64,000 bases of DNA from JAHFTY01 sp964584785. Its GTDB lineage: Bacteria > Acidobacteriota > Terriglobia > 20CM-2-55-15. Where the stretch lies: NCBI GenBank assembly GCA_964584785.1, contig CAZPBY010000002.1, positions 1-64,000 on the forward strand, read 5' to 3'. The position numbers were made by a program, and so were the translations under genes. Below the pieces are notes generated by a model. That model was not told where the DNA came from. It searched no databases and saw only the letters and a program-made list of their open reading frames with translations. Below, in pieces: positions 41,589-50,378 of this stretch (within the stretch, counting starts at the first letter, position 1; every line of letters starts with the position of its first letter).

Positions 41589-42980
41589 ATGAAGTCGAAG
41601 ATCGCCGTCGCCGTGCTGTGGGTTCTCACCGCAGCGTCCACCGTATTGCCGCAATCCACTCCAGAATGGCCGAAGAATTTCGCCGAAGTGCTCAAGAACC
41701 TCCAGGACCTGGTGAAGATCGACACCAGCAATCCGCCCGGCAATGAAACGAAAGTCGTGCAATTCGTGAAGGCGATTCTCGACAAAGAAGGCATTCCGTC
41801 GGAAGTCGTATCGTCGGAGCCGAATCGCGCCAATCTGATCGCGCGCTTGAAGGGAAATGGGAAGAAGCGTCCGGTGCTGCTTGCCGGTCATTCGGACGTT
41901 GTCGGCGTCGAGCGCGAAAAGTGGACCGTGGACCCGTTCGGGGGCGTGATCAAGGATGGATACATCTACGGCCGTGGTTCCTATGACGATAAAGACAATC
42001 TCGCCGTATCCCTGCAGGTTCTCCTGATGCTGCACCGCATGAAAGTGCCCCTCGATAGAGACATCATCCTGCTTTGCGAAGCGGGCGAAGAAGGCGGCGG
42101 ACAAGTCGGAATGGGTTTTCTCGTGAATCGATACTGGGACAAGATGGACTCGGAGTTCGCCATCATGGAAGGCGGCGAGACCCTTCTCGGCGATAACGGG
42201 AAGATCGTCAGCTTCGGCGTTTCCACCACTGAAAAGGTTCCAAACGGAATGCGGCTCGTCGCGAAAGGCACATCTGGCCATGGATCGATTCCGAGGCCCG
42301 ATAATCCTATCGTGCATCTCGCGGCGGCCGTTGCGAAGCTCGGCGAATTTCAGCCTCCGATGCGACTGAACGAAACGACTCGAACGTACTTCCAGCGGCT
42401 GGCCTCGATCAGTTCTCCCGACAACGCGTTCATGTACACCCACCTCGAAGACCCGGTGCTGGGAGCGGCGATTCAGGAAAAACTGCGGATGACTCAGCTG
42501 ACGTTGAACTCGATGCTTCGAACGTCGATTTCACCGAACATCATCAAAGGTGGATTCCGGAGCAATGTGATTCCCGGCGACGCCGAAGCGACGCTCGACG
42601 TTCGCGCATTACCGGATGAAGACATCGGCGAATTCGTGGCGACACTTCGTCGAATCATCAACGATCCTGCGGTCGAGGTGATTCCTCCCGCAGGAGGCGG
42701 CAGGCCGAAGTCCGTTCCGTCGCGGCTGGACAGCGAAATGTTTCGAGCGCTGGAGAAGGCGCAAGCCGCCGTTCTGCCCGGCGCGGTGACGCTTCCTATG
42801 ATGGTCACCGGCGCCACCGACGGTGCTCAGCTGCGCGCCAAAGGCGTTCAGGTATACGGTGTCGGATCGGTCAACCTTGGCGTGCTTCACGGCAACGACG
42901 AGCGCATCCCGATCGACAGTCTCAACCAGTTTCTCGAGATCGTTTACAGGGCCGTCGTGGACGTCGCGGCGTCGAAATAA
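41589..42980 (+). CDS. Exported M20-family metallopeptidase
   Basis: The 463-residue protein has a signal peptide (about 1-22, ending VLPQS) and a complete M20 dinuclear-zinc peptidase. Metal and catalytic motifs are GHSDVV near residues 100-105, GRGSYDDKDNL near 133-143 (classical GRGAxDDK), EAGEEGGG near 168-175, and a late His in LGVLHGNDERIP. The dimerisation or lid domain spans about 215-340. It resembles carboxypeptidase G2/ArgE-type peptidases; substrate is unknown. A Shine-Dalgarno GGGAGGAA lies just before the ATG. The gene converges on the hybrid kinase gene, with a 7-base gap. Confidence 0.9.
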   Translation: MKSKIAVAVLWVLTAASTVLPQSTPEWPKNFAEVLKNLQDLVKIDTSNPPGNETKVVQFVKAILDKEGIPSEVVSSEPNRANLIARLKGNGKKRPVLLAGHSDVVGVEREKWTVDPFGGVIKDGYIYGRGSYDDKDNLAVSLQVLLMLHRMKVPLDRDIILLCEAGEEGGGQVGMGFLVNRYWDKMDSEFAIMEGGETLLGDNGKIVSFGVSTTEKVPNGMRLVAKGTSGHGSIPRPDNPIVHLAAAVAKLGEFQPPMRLNETTRTYFQRLASISSPDNAFMYTHLEDPVLGAAIQEKLRMTQLTLNSMLRTSISPNIIKGGFRSNVIPGDAEATLDVRALPDEDIGEFVATLRRIINDPAVEVIPPAGGGRPKSVPSRLDSEMFRALEKAQAAVLPGAVTLPMMVTGATDGAQLRAKGVQVYGVGSVNLGVLHGNDERIPIDSLNQFLEIVYRAVVDVAASK

Positions 42981-42987
42981 CAACGCT

Positions 42988-44703
42988 TCACGGGGTCCGC
43001 GCAACTTTCGCGATCGAGTATACGAGTTCCGTCACAGAAACGGGCTTCGTCACATGATCCGCAAACCCGGCGCGCCGGGCTCTTTCCTTGTCCTCGATGC
43101 TGGCGTACGCGGTCAGCGCGATGGCGGGAAGGTCCTGGATACCGCCCGCGCTCCCCAGTCGAATGCGCGAGAGCAAGTCGTAGCCGTCCATTTCGGGCAT
43201 CCCAATGTCGCTGACGAGGACGTCCGGACGATGGTCCCGCAAAGCGGTCAGGGCCTCCAGGCCCGAGCCGACATGCGAAACCGAGCAGCCGTGGCGTTTC
43301 AACGCTTCGACGATCATTTCCCGGGTATCCTCGTCGTCTTCGACGACCATGACGCGGATACCGGCAATCGTCCGCACTTCGCGAACCGGTGGTTCCACAT
43401 CCTCGCGACGGATTGATGGAATGGGCAGAATCACGGTAAAAGTCGTACCTTGATTTCGGCCCGGGCTCGATACCTCGATCGTTCCTCCGTGCAGCTCGAT
43501 CAACTGGCGCGATATCGAAAGCCCCAGCCCGAGTCCGCCGTGTTTGCGCGTGCTCGAGGCGTCTGCCTGAGAGAAACGTTCAAAAACGTACGGTAAGAAG
43601 CCGGCGTCAATTCCCTCTCCCGTGTCCGACACTGCGATTTCAGCACTCGAATTAGTTTGCGTGAGGCTGACCATAACCGAACCCGATCGGGGCGTGAACT
43701 TCACCGCATTAGTAAGCAGGTTCCACAGGACCTGTTGGAGCCTTGCCGGATCCGCGTAGATGGCGCCGGCGTCCGGCGCCGTCCGTGTTTCGATCCTGAT
43801 GGATTTCGCATCCGCTGCGGGACGGATCGACTGCACCGAGGTCTCGATGACGCGCTTGCCATCGGTCCACTCGGGCTCGATCTTGAGTTTTCCCGTAATA
43901 ATTCTCGAAACATTAAGCAGGTCGTCCACAAGCCTCGCCTGAGCGCGGACATTCCGATCCATGACTTCGAGCGCTCGAGCTACGGTTTTCTCTTCGAGCC
44001 TTTGATTCTGGAGCATGTGAATCCATCCGTAGATTGCGGTCAGTGGTGTTCGAAGTTCGTGAGAAAGCATCGCCAGGAACTGATCCTTCAGGTGTCCCGC
44101 TTTCTCCAGTTCGGCGTTCGCCCTGGCCAGATCCCTGGTGCGCTCCTCAACACCCTGCTCCAGTTTCCCGCGGATCTCGTTCAAGCCAGCTTCGGCGTCT
44201 TTCCGTTCCGCCACTTCTCTTTCAAGTTGCTCCTTCGCGGCTCGCAACTGATGAACACTCGGAATCAGCATGATTACGGGAAGAAGCTTGATGAGGGCGA
44301 CCGCGGTGACGATCGACGCAGCGGCAGTGACCGCTTTGACCATACCCGACAACCAGTAGACCGGTGTCCATATGGTCCAGATCTCCATCAGGTGAGTCGT
44401 TCCGCACGCTATGATGAATACACCGAAGGCAACGAACATCCAGTTGAACGGCAGATCCTTCCGCTTGCGTACCAGGTACAGAAGAGTAAAAGGAATCGTG
44501 TAGTACGCAATGGTGATCACCGAATCCGAAATCACATGGAGGGCCACCAGATTCGGACGCCACATATAGCAATGACCATGCGACATGAACGGCTGATATT
44601 CCAGCAGCTTCGAACCAGCCGGCGACCATAGGAGTAGTGCGAGAGCGGTTGCTCCGAACCCGGCGATAGCAGTGCGGGGACGGATAAAGCTATCGACGTG
44701 CAT
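42988..44703 (-). CDS. Hybrid histidine kinase with ethylene-receptor-like sensor domain
   Basis: The 571-residue protein has an N-terminal membrane helix (11-28) and then three helices (about 52-77, 87-104, 112-140) matching the plant ETR1 ethylene-binding domain. With a constant offset of 35 residues, all seven key ETR1 residues are present: Asp60, Tyr67, Ile70, Pro71, Ile97, Cys100 and His104 (ACGTTHLMEIW). A coiled-coil linker follows (150-205), then HisKA with His215 (SHELRTP), HATPase (NAVKF, DTGEG, GLGLGLS) and a C-terminal receiver with Asp499 and the acidic pair near 456. This is the ETR1 layout without the GAF domain. Ligand binding (ethylene via copper) is inferred; the output partner is unknown. 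It is an orphan gene. Confidence 0.9.
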   Translation of the reverse strand: MHVDSFIRPRTAIAGFGATALALLLWSPAGSKLLEYQPFMSHGHCYMWRPNLVALHVISDSVITIAYYTIPFTLLYLVRKRKDLPFNWMFVAFGVFIIACGTTHLMEIWTIWTPVYWLSGMVKAVTAAASIVTAVALIKLLPVIMLIPSVHQLRAAKEQLEREVAERKDAEAGLNEIRGKLEQGVEERTRDLARANAELEKAGHLKDQFLAMLSHELRTPLTAIYGWIHMLQNQRLEEKTVARALEVMDRNVRAQARLVDDLLNVSRIITGKLKIEPEWTDGKRVIETSVQSIRPAADAKSIRIETRTAPDAGAIYADPARLQQVLWNLLTNAVKFTPRSGSVMVSLTQTNSSAEIAVSDTGEGIDAGFLPYVFERFSQADASSTRKHGGLGLGLSISRQLIELHGGTIEVSSPGRNQGTTFTVILPIPSIRREDVEPPVREVRTIAGIRVMVVEDDEDTREMIVEALKRHGCSVSHVGSGLEALTALRDHRPDVLVSDIGMPEMDGYDLLSRIRLGSAGGIQDLPAIALTAYASIEDKERARRAGFADHVTKPVSVTELVYSIAKVARTP

Positions 44704-44784
44704 TCAACCTCCAATCGATAGGATTGTCATGGCCTGCAAACAGCAGAAACCACGGCACCTTTTGATCAGTTGTGTTACAACACT

Positions 44785-45729
44785 ATGACAATGACCACGA
44801 TCGACAGGCTGGCGCAGTGGAAAAACACCGGCCTGATTAGCGATAACCAGTATGCGATGTTGTCATCCCTGGTGCGCAAAGAATGGTTTTCCATTTTTTT
44901 TGAGCTCAATGCGCTGCTGTACATCGGCGTACTGTCGCTGGTCGGGGGTTTGGGTTGGACCGTCCAGACTCACTTCGCCAACCTTGGCGATTTGTTCATC
45001 CTGTCGATACTCTCGCTATCGTTCATTGGATCGCTGTACTACTGCTTCTCAGCGGCGCAGCCCTACTCGAATGCTGAAGTGGAATCTCCAAACTTTGCGT
45101 TCGACTATGTCCTCTACGCTTCGTGCCTGGTGTTCTCCGTAGAGCTTGCGTACATCGAGTTCCGGTTCGTATGGCTGCACGAGTCGTGGCCGAACTACTT
45201 ACTAGTCTCCAGCGTATTGTTTTTCGTACTCGCCTACAGGTTTGACAATCGTTTCGTTTTATCGCTGGCGTTATCGTCGTTAGCGGGCTGGCTTGGAGTG
45301 AGTCTGTCCCGGCGCGGCCTAACCTCGGATCCACTTCGCTTGACGGTGCTGCTGTACGGCTCGATGGTCATTGCGATCGGTACCTACCTATACCGGCTTC
45401 GCATCAAGAAACATTTCATCGACACCTACCTGCACATTGCCGCCAACGCGATATTCGCGGCACTCTTGTCGGGAGTCCTTGGGGACTCCGAGATACCGTT
45501 TCTCCTGGGTCTATTGACGGTAACAAGCTTATCGATCGCGCTAGGAATACAGTTCAAACGCTTCGTATTTGTCGCCTACGGAACAGTTTATGGATACATC
45601 GGTGTAAGTTCCCTGGTGTTGCGGGAGTTGAATGGGTTTTCAGCCGGCCTGACGTACCTGGTCATCACGGGAACAACGGTCATTATCGTGATCGCAATGC
45701 TTGCGCGTCGCTTCGCACGAGAGGAATGA
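44785..45729 (+). CDS. DUF2157-like multi-pass membrane protein 1
   Basis: The 314-residue protein starts with a short soluble segment (IDRLAQWKNTGLISDNQYAML) of the kind that opens DUF2157 proteins. About eight to nine membrane helices follow. No catalytic motif is visible. The ATG at 44785 is chosen, but an ATG two codons later is equally possible, since neither has a Shine-Dalgarno. It overlaps the next gene (ATGA-type junction at 45726), which encodes a protein of the same layout, so the pair likely works together. Function is unknown. Confidence 0.65.
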   Translation: MTMTTIDRLAQWKNTGLISDNQYAMLSSLVRKEWFSIFFELNALLYIGVLSLVGGLGWTVQTHFANLGDLFILSILSLSFIGSLYYCFSAAQPYSNAEVESPNFAFDYVLYASCLVFSVELAYIEFRFVWLHESWPNYLLVSSVLFFVLAYRFDNRFVLSLALSSLAGWLGVSLSRRGLTSDPLRLTVLLYGSMVIAIGTYLYRLRIKKHFIDTYLHIAANAIFAALLSGVLGDSEIPFLLGLLTVTSLSIALGIQFKRFVFVAYGTVYGYIGVSSLVLRELNGFSAGLTYLVITGTTVIIVIAMLARRFAREE

Positions 45730-46892
45730 GAAAGTACAGCATCGACGACGAACGAACGATTCGAACGGAGCGTCTCGTCCGCGAGTGGACCCGGTCCGGC
45801 CTTCTCGATCAGGCTCAGCAAGACCGGTTTCTGGGTGAATTGAAGGTCGATCTTCGCCGAACCAATGTGTTTCTGCGCCTGGTCTTATTCGCATTCGGCG
45901 CCCTCATCATTACAGCGTCGGTCATTCTGCTGTGGCTCGCCCTGAAGCCCCACGACGATTCGGGAACGGCGACTCTGCTCCTGTTTGGCGGTGCCGGAGC
46001 ATTTGTACTCGCAGAGAGTCTGGTCAACCAATTCCAGTTGTACCGTTTCGGTGTGGAGGAGGCGACCGCCAGCATGTCCGGAGTCTTTGTGGCGGTGGCG
46101 GGCGCCCTTTTTAGTTCAGGCTCGCATAGCACCACTCCGGCGGAGCTCGCGGCGGCCGTTGCCGGAAGCATCGCTGCGCTGACGATCTATCTGAGATTTG
46201 GATACCTTTACGCCGCGATCGCTTCGATGGCGTGCCTCATGATTGCGCCATTCGAGATTCATGGTTCGGGAATGGTGCAGCGTCTAACGTCCGCCGGACT
46301 GCTCGCCGTCGTCTTCGCCGTTGCGCGTATTGTTTATCGAGAATGCGACGGGGAGTATCCTGCCGGCGATTGCGCCGCTATTCAGGCGTCGGCGTGGGCG
46401 GGTATTTATCTGGTACTCAATCTCCACATTCGTTCGCTGGCATCATTCGGACTCCTGATGTTGGGTGCTCCGGATGTCCCGCGTACGTTCTACTGGTTCA
46501 CCTACGGGGCGATCTGGCTCATTCCTGCCGTTGGCCTGTACCTCGGCTTGCGCGAGAGAGATCGCTCGTTACTCGATATCAACATCCTTCTCGCTCTCCT
46601 GACATTCTCGACGAACAAACCCTATTTCGGAGCGGCCCGGCAGACTTGGGATCCAATCTTGTTAGGGGTTCTGCTGATCGGAACGGCTCTCGCGGTCCGG
46701 CGTTGGTTGGCACATTCTCCGAGAGGACTGACCACGGCGCGACTGTTGAGTTCCGATAAGCGACGACTCTCTATGATCGGCACGGCATCGTCAGCGTTGC
46801 ACACAGGTCCGAGCGTCCCAACTCCGCAGCCGCGCGAATTCGATCCGGGCGGCGGGAGAAGCGGCGGCGCCGGAGCGGGCGGTTCGTTCTAG
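45726..46892 (+). CDS. DUF2157-like multi-pass membrane protein 2
   Basis: The 388-residue protein has a soluble N-terminus (about 1-45) with LVREWTRSGLLDQAQQDRFLG, like the DUF2157 head of its neighbour, followed by about nine to ten membrane helices from residue 52. The C-terminal 60 residues are soluble and end in a Gly-rich GGGRSGGAGAGGSF tail, which is reminiscent of TPM/YgcG-like tails. It overlaps the upstream gene by four bases. There is no motif for an enzyme or transporter I can name. A sensor or membrane-stress role is possible but not supported by sequence. Confidence 0.65.
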   Translation: MRKYSIDDERTIRTERLVREWTRSGLLDQAQQDRFLGELKVDLRRTNVFLRLVLFAFGALIITASVILLWLALKPHDDSGTATLLLFGGAGAFVLAESLVNQFQLYRFGVEEATASMSGVFVAVAGALFSSGSHSTTPAELAAAVAGSIAALTIYLRFGYLYAAIASMACLMIAPFEIHGSGMVQRLTSAGLLAVVFAVARIVYRECDGEYPAGDCAAIQASAWAGIYLVLNLHIRSLASFGLLMLGAPDVPRTFYWFTYGAIWLIPAVGLYLGLRERDRSLLDINILLALLTFSTNKPYFGAARQTWDPILLGVLLIGTALAVRRWLAHSPRGLTTARLLSSDKRRLSMIGTASSALHTGPSVPTPQPREFDPGGGRSGGAGAGGSF

Positions 46893-47027
46893 ACGCGACT
46901 GCCGGCTTCGTCATGTAAGGCTTCTCGGCAGGGGATTTTCACCAGCAATTAATGTCGTCGCCGGAATGAGTGCTGTATGATGATTGCCCGTCGTTGTGAA
47001 ATCGTCTTTGGAGGAAACCTAAATCTT

Positions 47028-50000
47028 ATGAAAAGGATATTAGTCTTGCTCGTTCTTCTTCTCGGCGTTTCAACCGTCGCAATCGCCCAGTCTTCCGTCA
47101 GCGGAGCCGTGGGTGGCGTTGTGACCGACGCCAGCAGCGCGGTGATTCCGAATGTGAACGTGACTTTGTTGAACACCGGTACCAATCGCGAAGACTCCGT
47201 GACGACCGAGGCCGATGGACGCTTCAAGTTCGACAACCTTCAGCCCGGCACCTACACGCTTTCCATCAAAATGCCGGGATTTGCCGACTATAAACGCGAG
47301 CAAATCCGGGTCGAGGTTGGCCGGACCAGTACGGTCGATGCGACGCTGCAAGTAAGCGGCACGCTGACGGAGATCGCCATCGTGGCGGATCTGCCGCTGG
47401 TCAATACCGAATCCAAGGAATTCGCGAGCAACATCAATCAAACCGCAATCAACGAATTGCCCATTAACGGCCGCCGCTGGTCGAACTTCGTGATGCTGGC
47501 GCCTGGAGTGGTTCCCGACGGAAGTTTTGGACTGCTGAGTTTCCGGGGTATCTCGGGATTGTTGAACAACAACACGGTCGATGGTGGCGACAACAATCAG
47601 GCATTCTTCGGCGAGGAACGCGGCCGGACACGAATCAGCTATTCGATCAGTCAATCGGCGATTCAGGAATTTCAGGTCAACACATCGAATTATTCCGCCG
47701 AATACGGACGCGCTGCCGGCGGCGTCACCAACGCCGTCACCAAGAGCGGCACGAACGATGTGCATGGCGACGGATTCTATTACCAGCGCAACAACCGATG
47801 GGGCGCGCGGAATCCGTTAGCATTCCAAACGGTTCTCAACAACGGCGTGAGCCAGAGAGTTGGTATCAAACCCGAGGATGTTCGACATCAGTTCGGCGGG
47901 ACCATTGGCGGGCCAATCCGTCGCGACAAGGTTTTTTACTTCTTCAGCTACGACCAGCAGCGGCGCAGCAATCCCGGACTGGGAATCTATTCAAGTCCGA
48001 CGTATCTCGACACCGTTAGCCGTCCCATTCTTCAAGCCGCTCCTCGAAATCTGACGGACGCCCAAATCAACGACACCCTCAGTTTCATCAATTCGCTAAC
48101 GGGGCCGGTGCCTCGCCGCGGCGATCAATTGCTGCTCCTGCCGAAGATCGATTGGCAAGTGAATTCCAAGAACGCGTTCTCCATCAACTACAACCGTCTG
48201 CGCTGGAACTCTCCGGCCGGAGTCCAAAGCCAACCGACGAACACTCTCGGCCGCGCCAGCTTCGGCGATGATTTTGTAAAGGTGGACTGGGGTACCGCGC
48301 GATTGATTTCAACGGTGACCCCGAGGATGGTTAACGAGCTTCGTGGGCAGTTCGCTCGCGATTTCGAGTTTCAGAACAGCCAGTCGCCTTTGCCGGGCGA
48401 GCCGCGGACGGCACTGAACGGCAGCGCTCCCGATGTTTTCCTCACGAATGGCATTGAGTTTGGAAAGCCCACGTTTCTGGAAAGAAAGAAGTATCCCGAA
48501 GAGAAGCGTGTGCAGATCACCGACAACGTGACTTATTCGATGGGAGCAAACACGTTGAAGTTCGGCATCGACTATAACCGCGTCAAGGACAACCTGAGCA
48601 ACATGCGATTCGAGAGCGGTTCGTACTCTTACAGCAACATCAATGACTTCATCATTGATTACGTCAACTGGAAGACGCCGCTCCCTCCGACGGTGACCTG
48701 CAACGCAAATCCCGGCAGGTTTGCGGGCAAATGCTACACCAGCAACTTTCAACAGGCGTTCGGGCAGCCTGCCGTCGAGTTTCATACCGACGATTTGAAT
48801 CTCTACGTTCAGTTCGATTGGAGACCGACAGGCCGGCTGACCGTCAATACCGGTTTGCGATACGAGTACCAGAAGCTGCCGCCGGCGCAAGTGGCCAATC
48901 CCAGCAGTGAAGCCATTCCGAATACCCAGTTGACGCTCAATGCCGTGACTTCGCAATTGCCGAGCGACAAGAAGGATTTCGGTCCGCGAGTGGGAGCCGC
49001 ATGGGCCGTGACGGGCGACGGTAAAACGTCCATTCGAGGAGGCTACGGGACGTATTTTGGACGCACCATCAACTCCACCATTTACAACGCGATCATCAAC
49101 ACCGGCGCCACCGGTGGTGTCAGCCAGACCTCGGTGAGTATTGCGCCCACTGCAGCCAATGCGCCGATCTTCCCGTTTGTGCTGGCTTCGGCTCCTGCCG
49201 GCTCGGGATCGCTCCAGTACTTCGCGCCGGAATTCCGGAACTCACTGATTCACGAAATCGACGCCACGTTTGAACGGCAGGTGATGAAGGGCACTGTTGT
49301 GGCCGTATCGTATCTGTCCAGCCTGGGCCGAAGATTGCCGACGTTCTACGACCGCAATCTCAGCGTGCCCACGTCGACGCAGTCTTACACCATAAGCGGA
49401 GGGCCTTACGACGGCAAAACAGTGACGGTGCCTGCGTTCCGCGGGTCACGTCCGAACACCAATTATGGCTCGATCACGGAGATTGCCAGTAAGGTTCGGT
49501 CCACGTACAACGCAATGGCTCTGCAGTTGAACCGGCAATTCTCGGGTGGACTGCAATTCCAGTTCAACTACACACTCTCGAAAGCAACCGATACACTCCA
49601 GACTTCTCAGACGTTCACAACTTCGAACACGCCGACAAACGTTTTCGATCCGGATGCCGACAAAGGCCGATCGAATTTCGACCGCCGTCACAAGTTCGTT
49701 GCGAACGTGGTTTATTCGCCTCGGGTCAAGTCGGGCAACAGTGCCTTCCAGGCGATCGCCGATGGGTGGACGCTCTCACCTATCGTCACGATCCTCAGTG
49801 GAATCCCGATCGATGCGGGCCTTTCAGGTTCACTACCCAGCGCCAATCCCGCCGTTGCGACGATTCCCAACGCGACATCGAGCGGCATCAATGGATCCGG
49901 CGGGCGAAGCCGGCTCACGATCAGCCCGCGAAACGAGTTCTCCGGTCCGAACGTCTGGTACAGCGATTTGCGCCTGTCGCGCCGCTTCTACTTTGGCGAG

Positions 50001-50210
50001 AAGTACAACGCCGAGGCCCTGGTCGAAGGCTTCAATATTTTCAATCGAACGCAATTCACCGGGGCCAATTCGACCGCATACACCATCAGCGGAACAGCTC
50101 AGGCTGCTGTCATGACCTACCAGTCGGCGTTCCAGACTATCAACGAAGCGGGAACCAATTTCCTGACGCGCGAACGGCAGATTCAAATCGGGTTCAGGTT
50201 CCATTACTAA
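47028..50210 (+). CDS. TonB-dependent receptor with carboxypeptidase-regulatory-like domain (Oar type) 3
   Basis: The 1060-residue outer-membrane receptor has a signal peptide (about 1-22, ending AIAQS). A carboxypeptidase-regulatory-like domain lies at about 24-105 (GGVVTDASSAVIPNVNVTL, ADGRFKFDNLQPGTYTL, KMPGFADYKRE). A plug follows (NELPINGRRWSNFVMLAPG, NTVDGGDNNQAFF), and then a large barrel ending IQIGFRFHY. A GAGPGIR-like loop set and repeated FFFSYDQQR segments are typical of Oar-like barrels. The ATG at 47028 lies about 10 bases after GGAGGAAA and matches a signal-peptide start. It is the only receptor of the three on the plus strand and is not next to the other two. Substrate unknown. 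Confidence 0.9.
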   Translation: MKRILVLLVLLLGVSTVAIAQSSVSGAVGGVVTDASSAVIPNVNVTLLNTGTNREDSVTTEADGRFKFDNLQPGTYTLSIKMPGFADYKREQIRVEVGRTSTVDATLQVSGTLTEIAIVADLPLVNTESKEFASNINQTAINELPINGRRWSNFVMLAPGVVPDGSFGLLSFRGISGLLNNNTVDGGDNNQAFFGEERGRTRISYSISQSAIQEFQVNTSNYSAEYGRAAGGVTNAVTKSGTNDVHGDGFYYQRNNRWGARNPLAFQTVLNNGVSQRVGIKPEDVRHQFGGTIGGPIRRDKVFYFFSYDQQRRSNPGLGIYSSPTYLDTVSRPILQAAPRNLTDAQINDTLSFINSLTGPVPRRGDQLLLLPKIDWQVNSKNAFSINYNRLRWNSPAGVQSQPTNTLGRASFGDDFVKVDWGTARLISTVTPRMVNELRGQFARDFEFQNSQSPLPGEPRTALNGSAPDVFLTNGIEFGKPTFLERKKYPEEKRVQITDNVTYSMGANTLKFGIDYNRVKDNLSNMRFESGSYSYSNINDFIIDYVNWKTPLPPTVTCNANPGRFAGKCYTSNFQQAFGQPAVEFHTDDLNLYVQFDWRPTGRLTVNTGLRYEYQKLPPAQVANPSSEAIPNTQLTLNAVTSQLPSDKKDFGPRVGAAWAVTGDGKTSIRGGYGTYFGRTINSTIYNAIINTGATGGVSQTSVSIAPTAANAPIFPFVLASAPAGSGSLQYFAPEFRNSLIHEIDATFERQVMKGTVVAVSYLSSLGRRLPTFYDRNLSVPTSTQSYTISGGPYDGKTVTVPAFRGSRPNTNYGSITEIASKVRSTYNAMALQLNRQFSGGLQFQFNYTLSKATDTLQTSQTFTTSNTPTNVFDPDADKGRSNFDRRHKFVANVVYSPRVKSGNSAFQAIADGWTLSPIVTILSGIPIDAGLSGSLPSANPAVATIPNATSSGINGSGGRSRLTISPRNEFSGPNVWYSDLRLSRRFYFGEKYNAEALVEGFNIFNRTQFTGANSTAYTISGTAQAAVMTYQSAFQTINEAGTNFLTRERQIQIGFRFHY

Positions 50211-50225
50211 ATCATAAGGAAGGGA

Positions 50226-50364
50226 AATTTCGAAATTGAACGAGTCCTGCATTGCTAATTCGAAAACACAAATCTCAGACTGGACTGTCTCTGTCCCGCA
50301 CGGAGTCCAATTTGAAGTTTGTGTTTTCGGATTAGCAATGCAGGACTCGTTCAATTTCGAAATT
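50226..50364. repeat. Near-perfect 47-base inverted repeat between convergent genes
   Basis: The arms at 50226-50272 and 50318-50364 are complementary with a single mismatch and contain AATTTCGAAATTGAACGAGT and its complement. The 45-base loop has a smaller stem, GGACT/AGTCC. It lies between the convergent TonB receptor and the PhoR-like kinase genes, filling almost the whole gap. It is far longer than an ordinary terminator. No second copy was found in the window. Confidence 0.85.
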
Positions 50365-50378
50365 CCACGCCGGCATCC

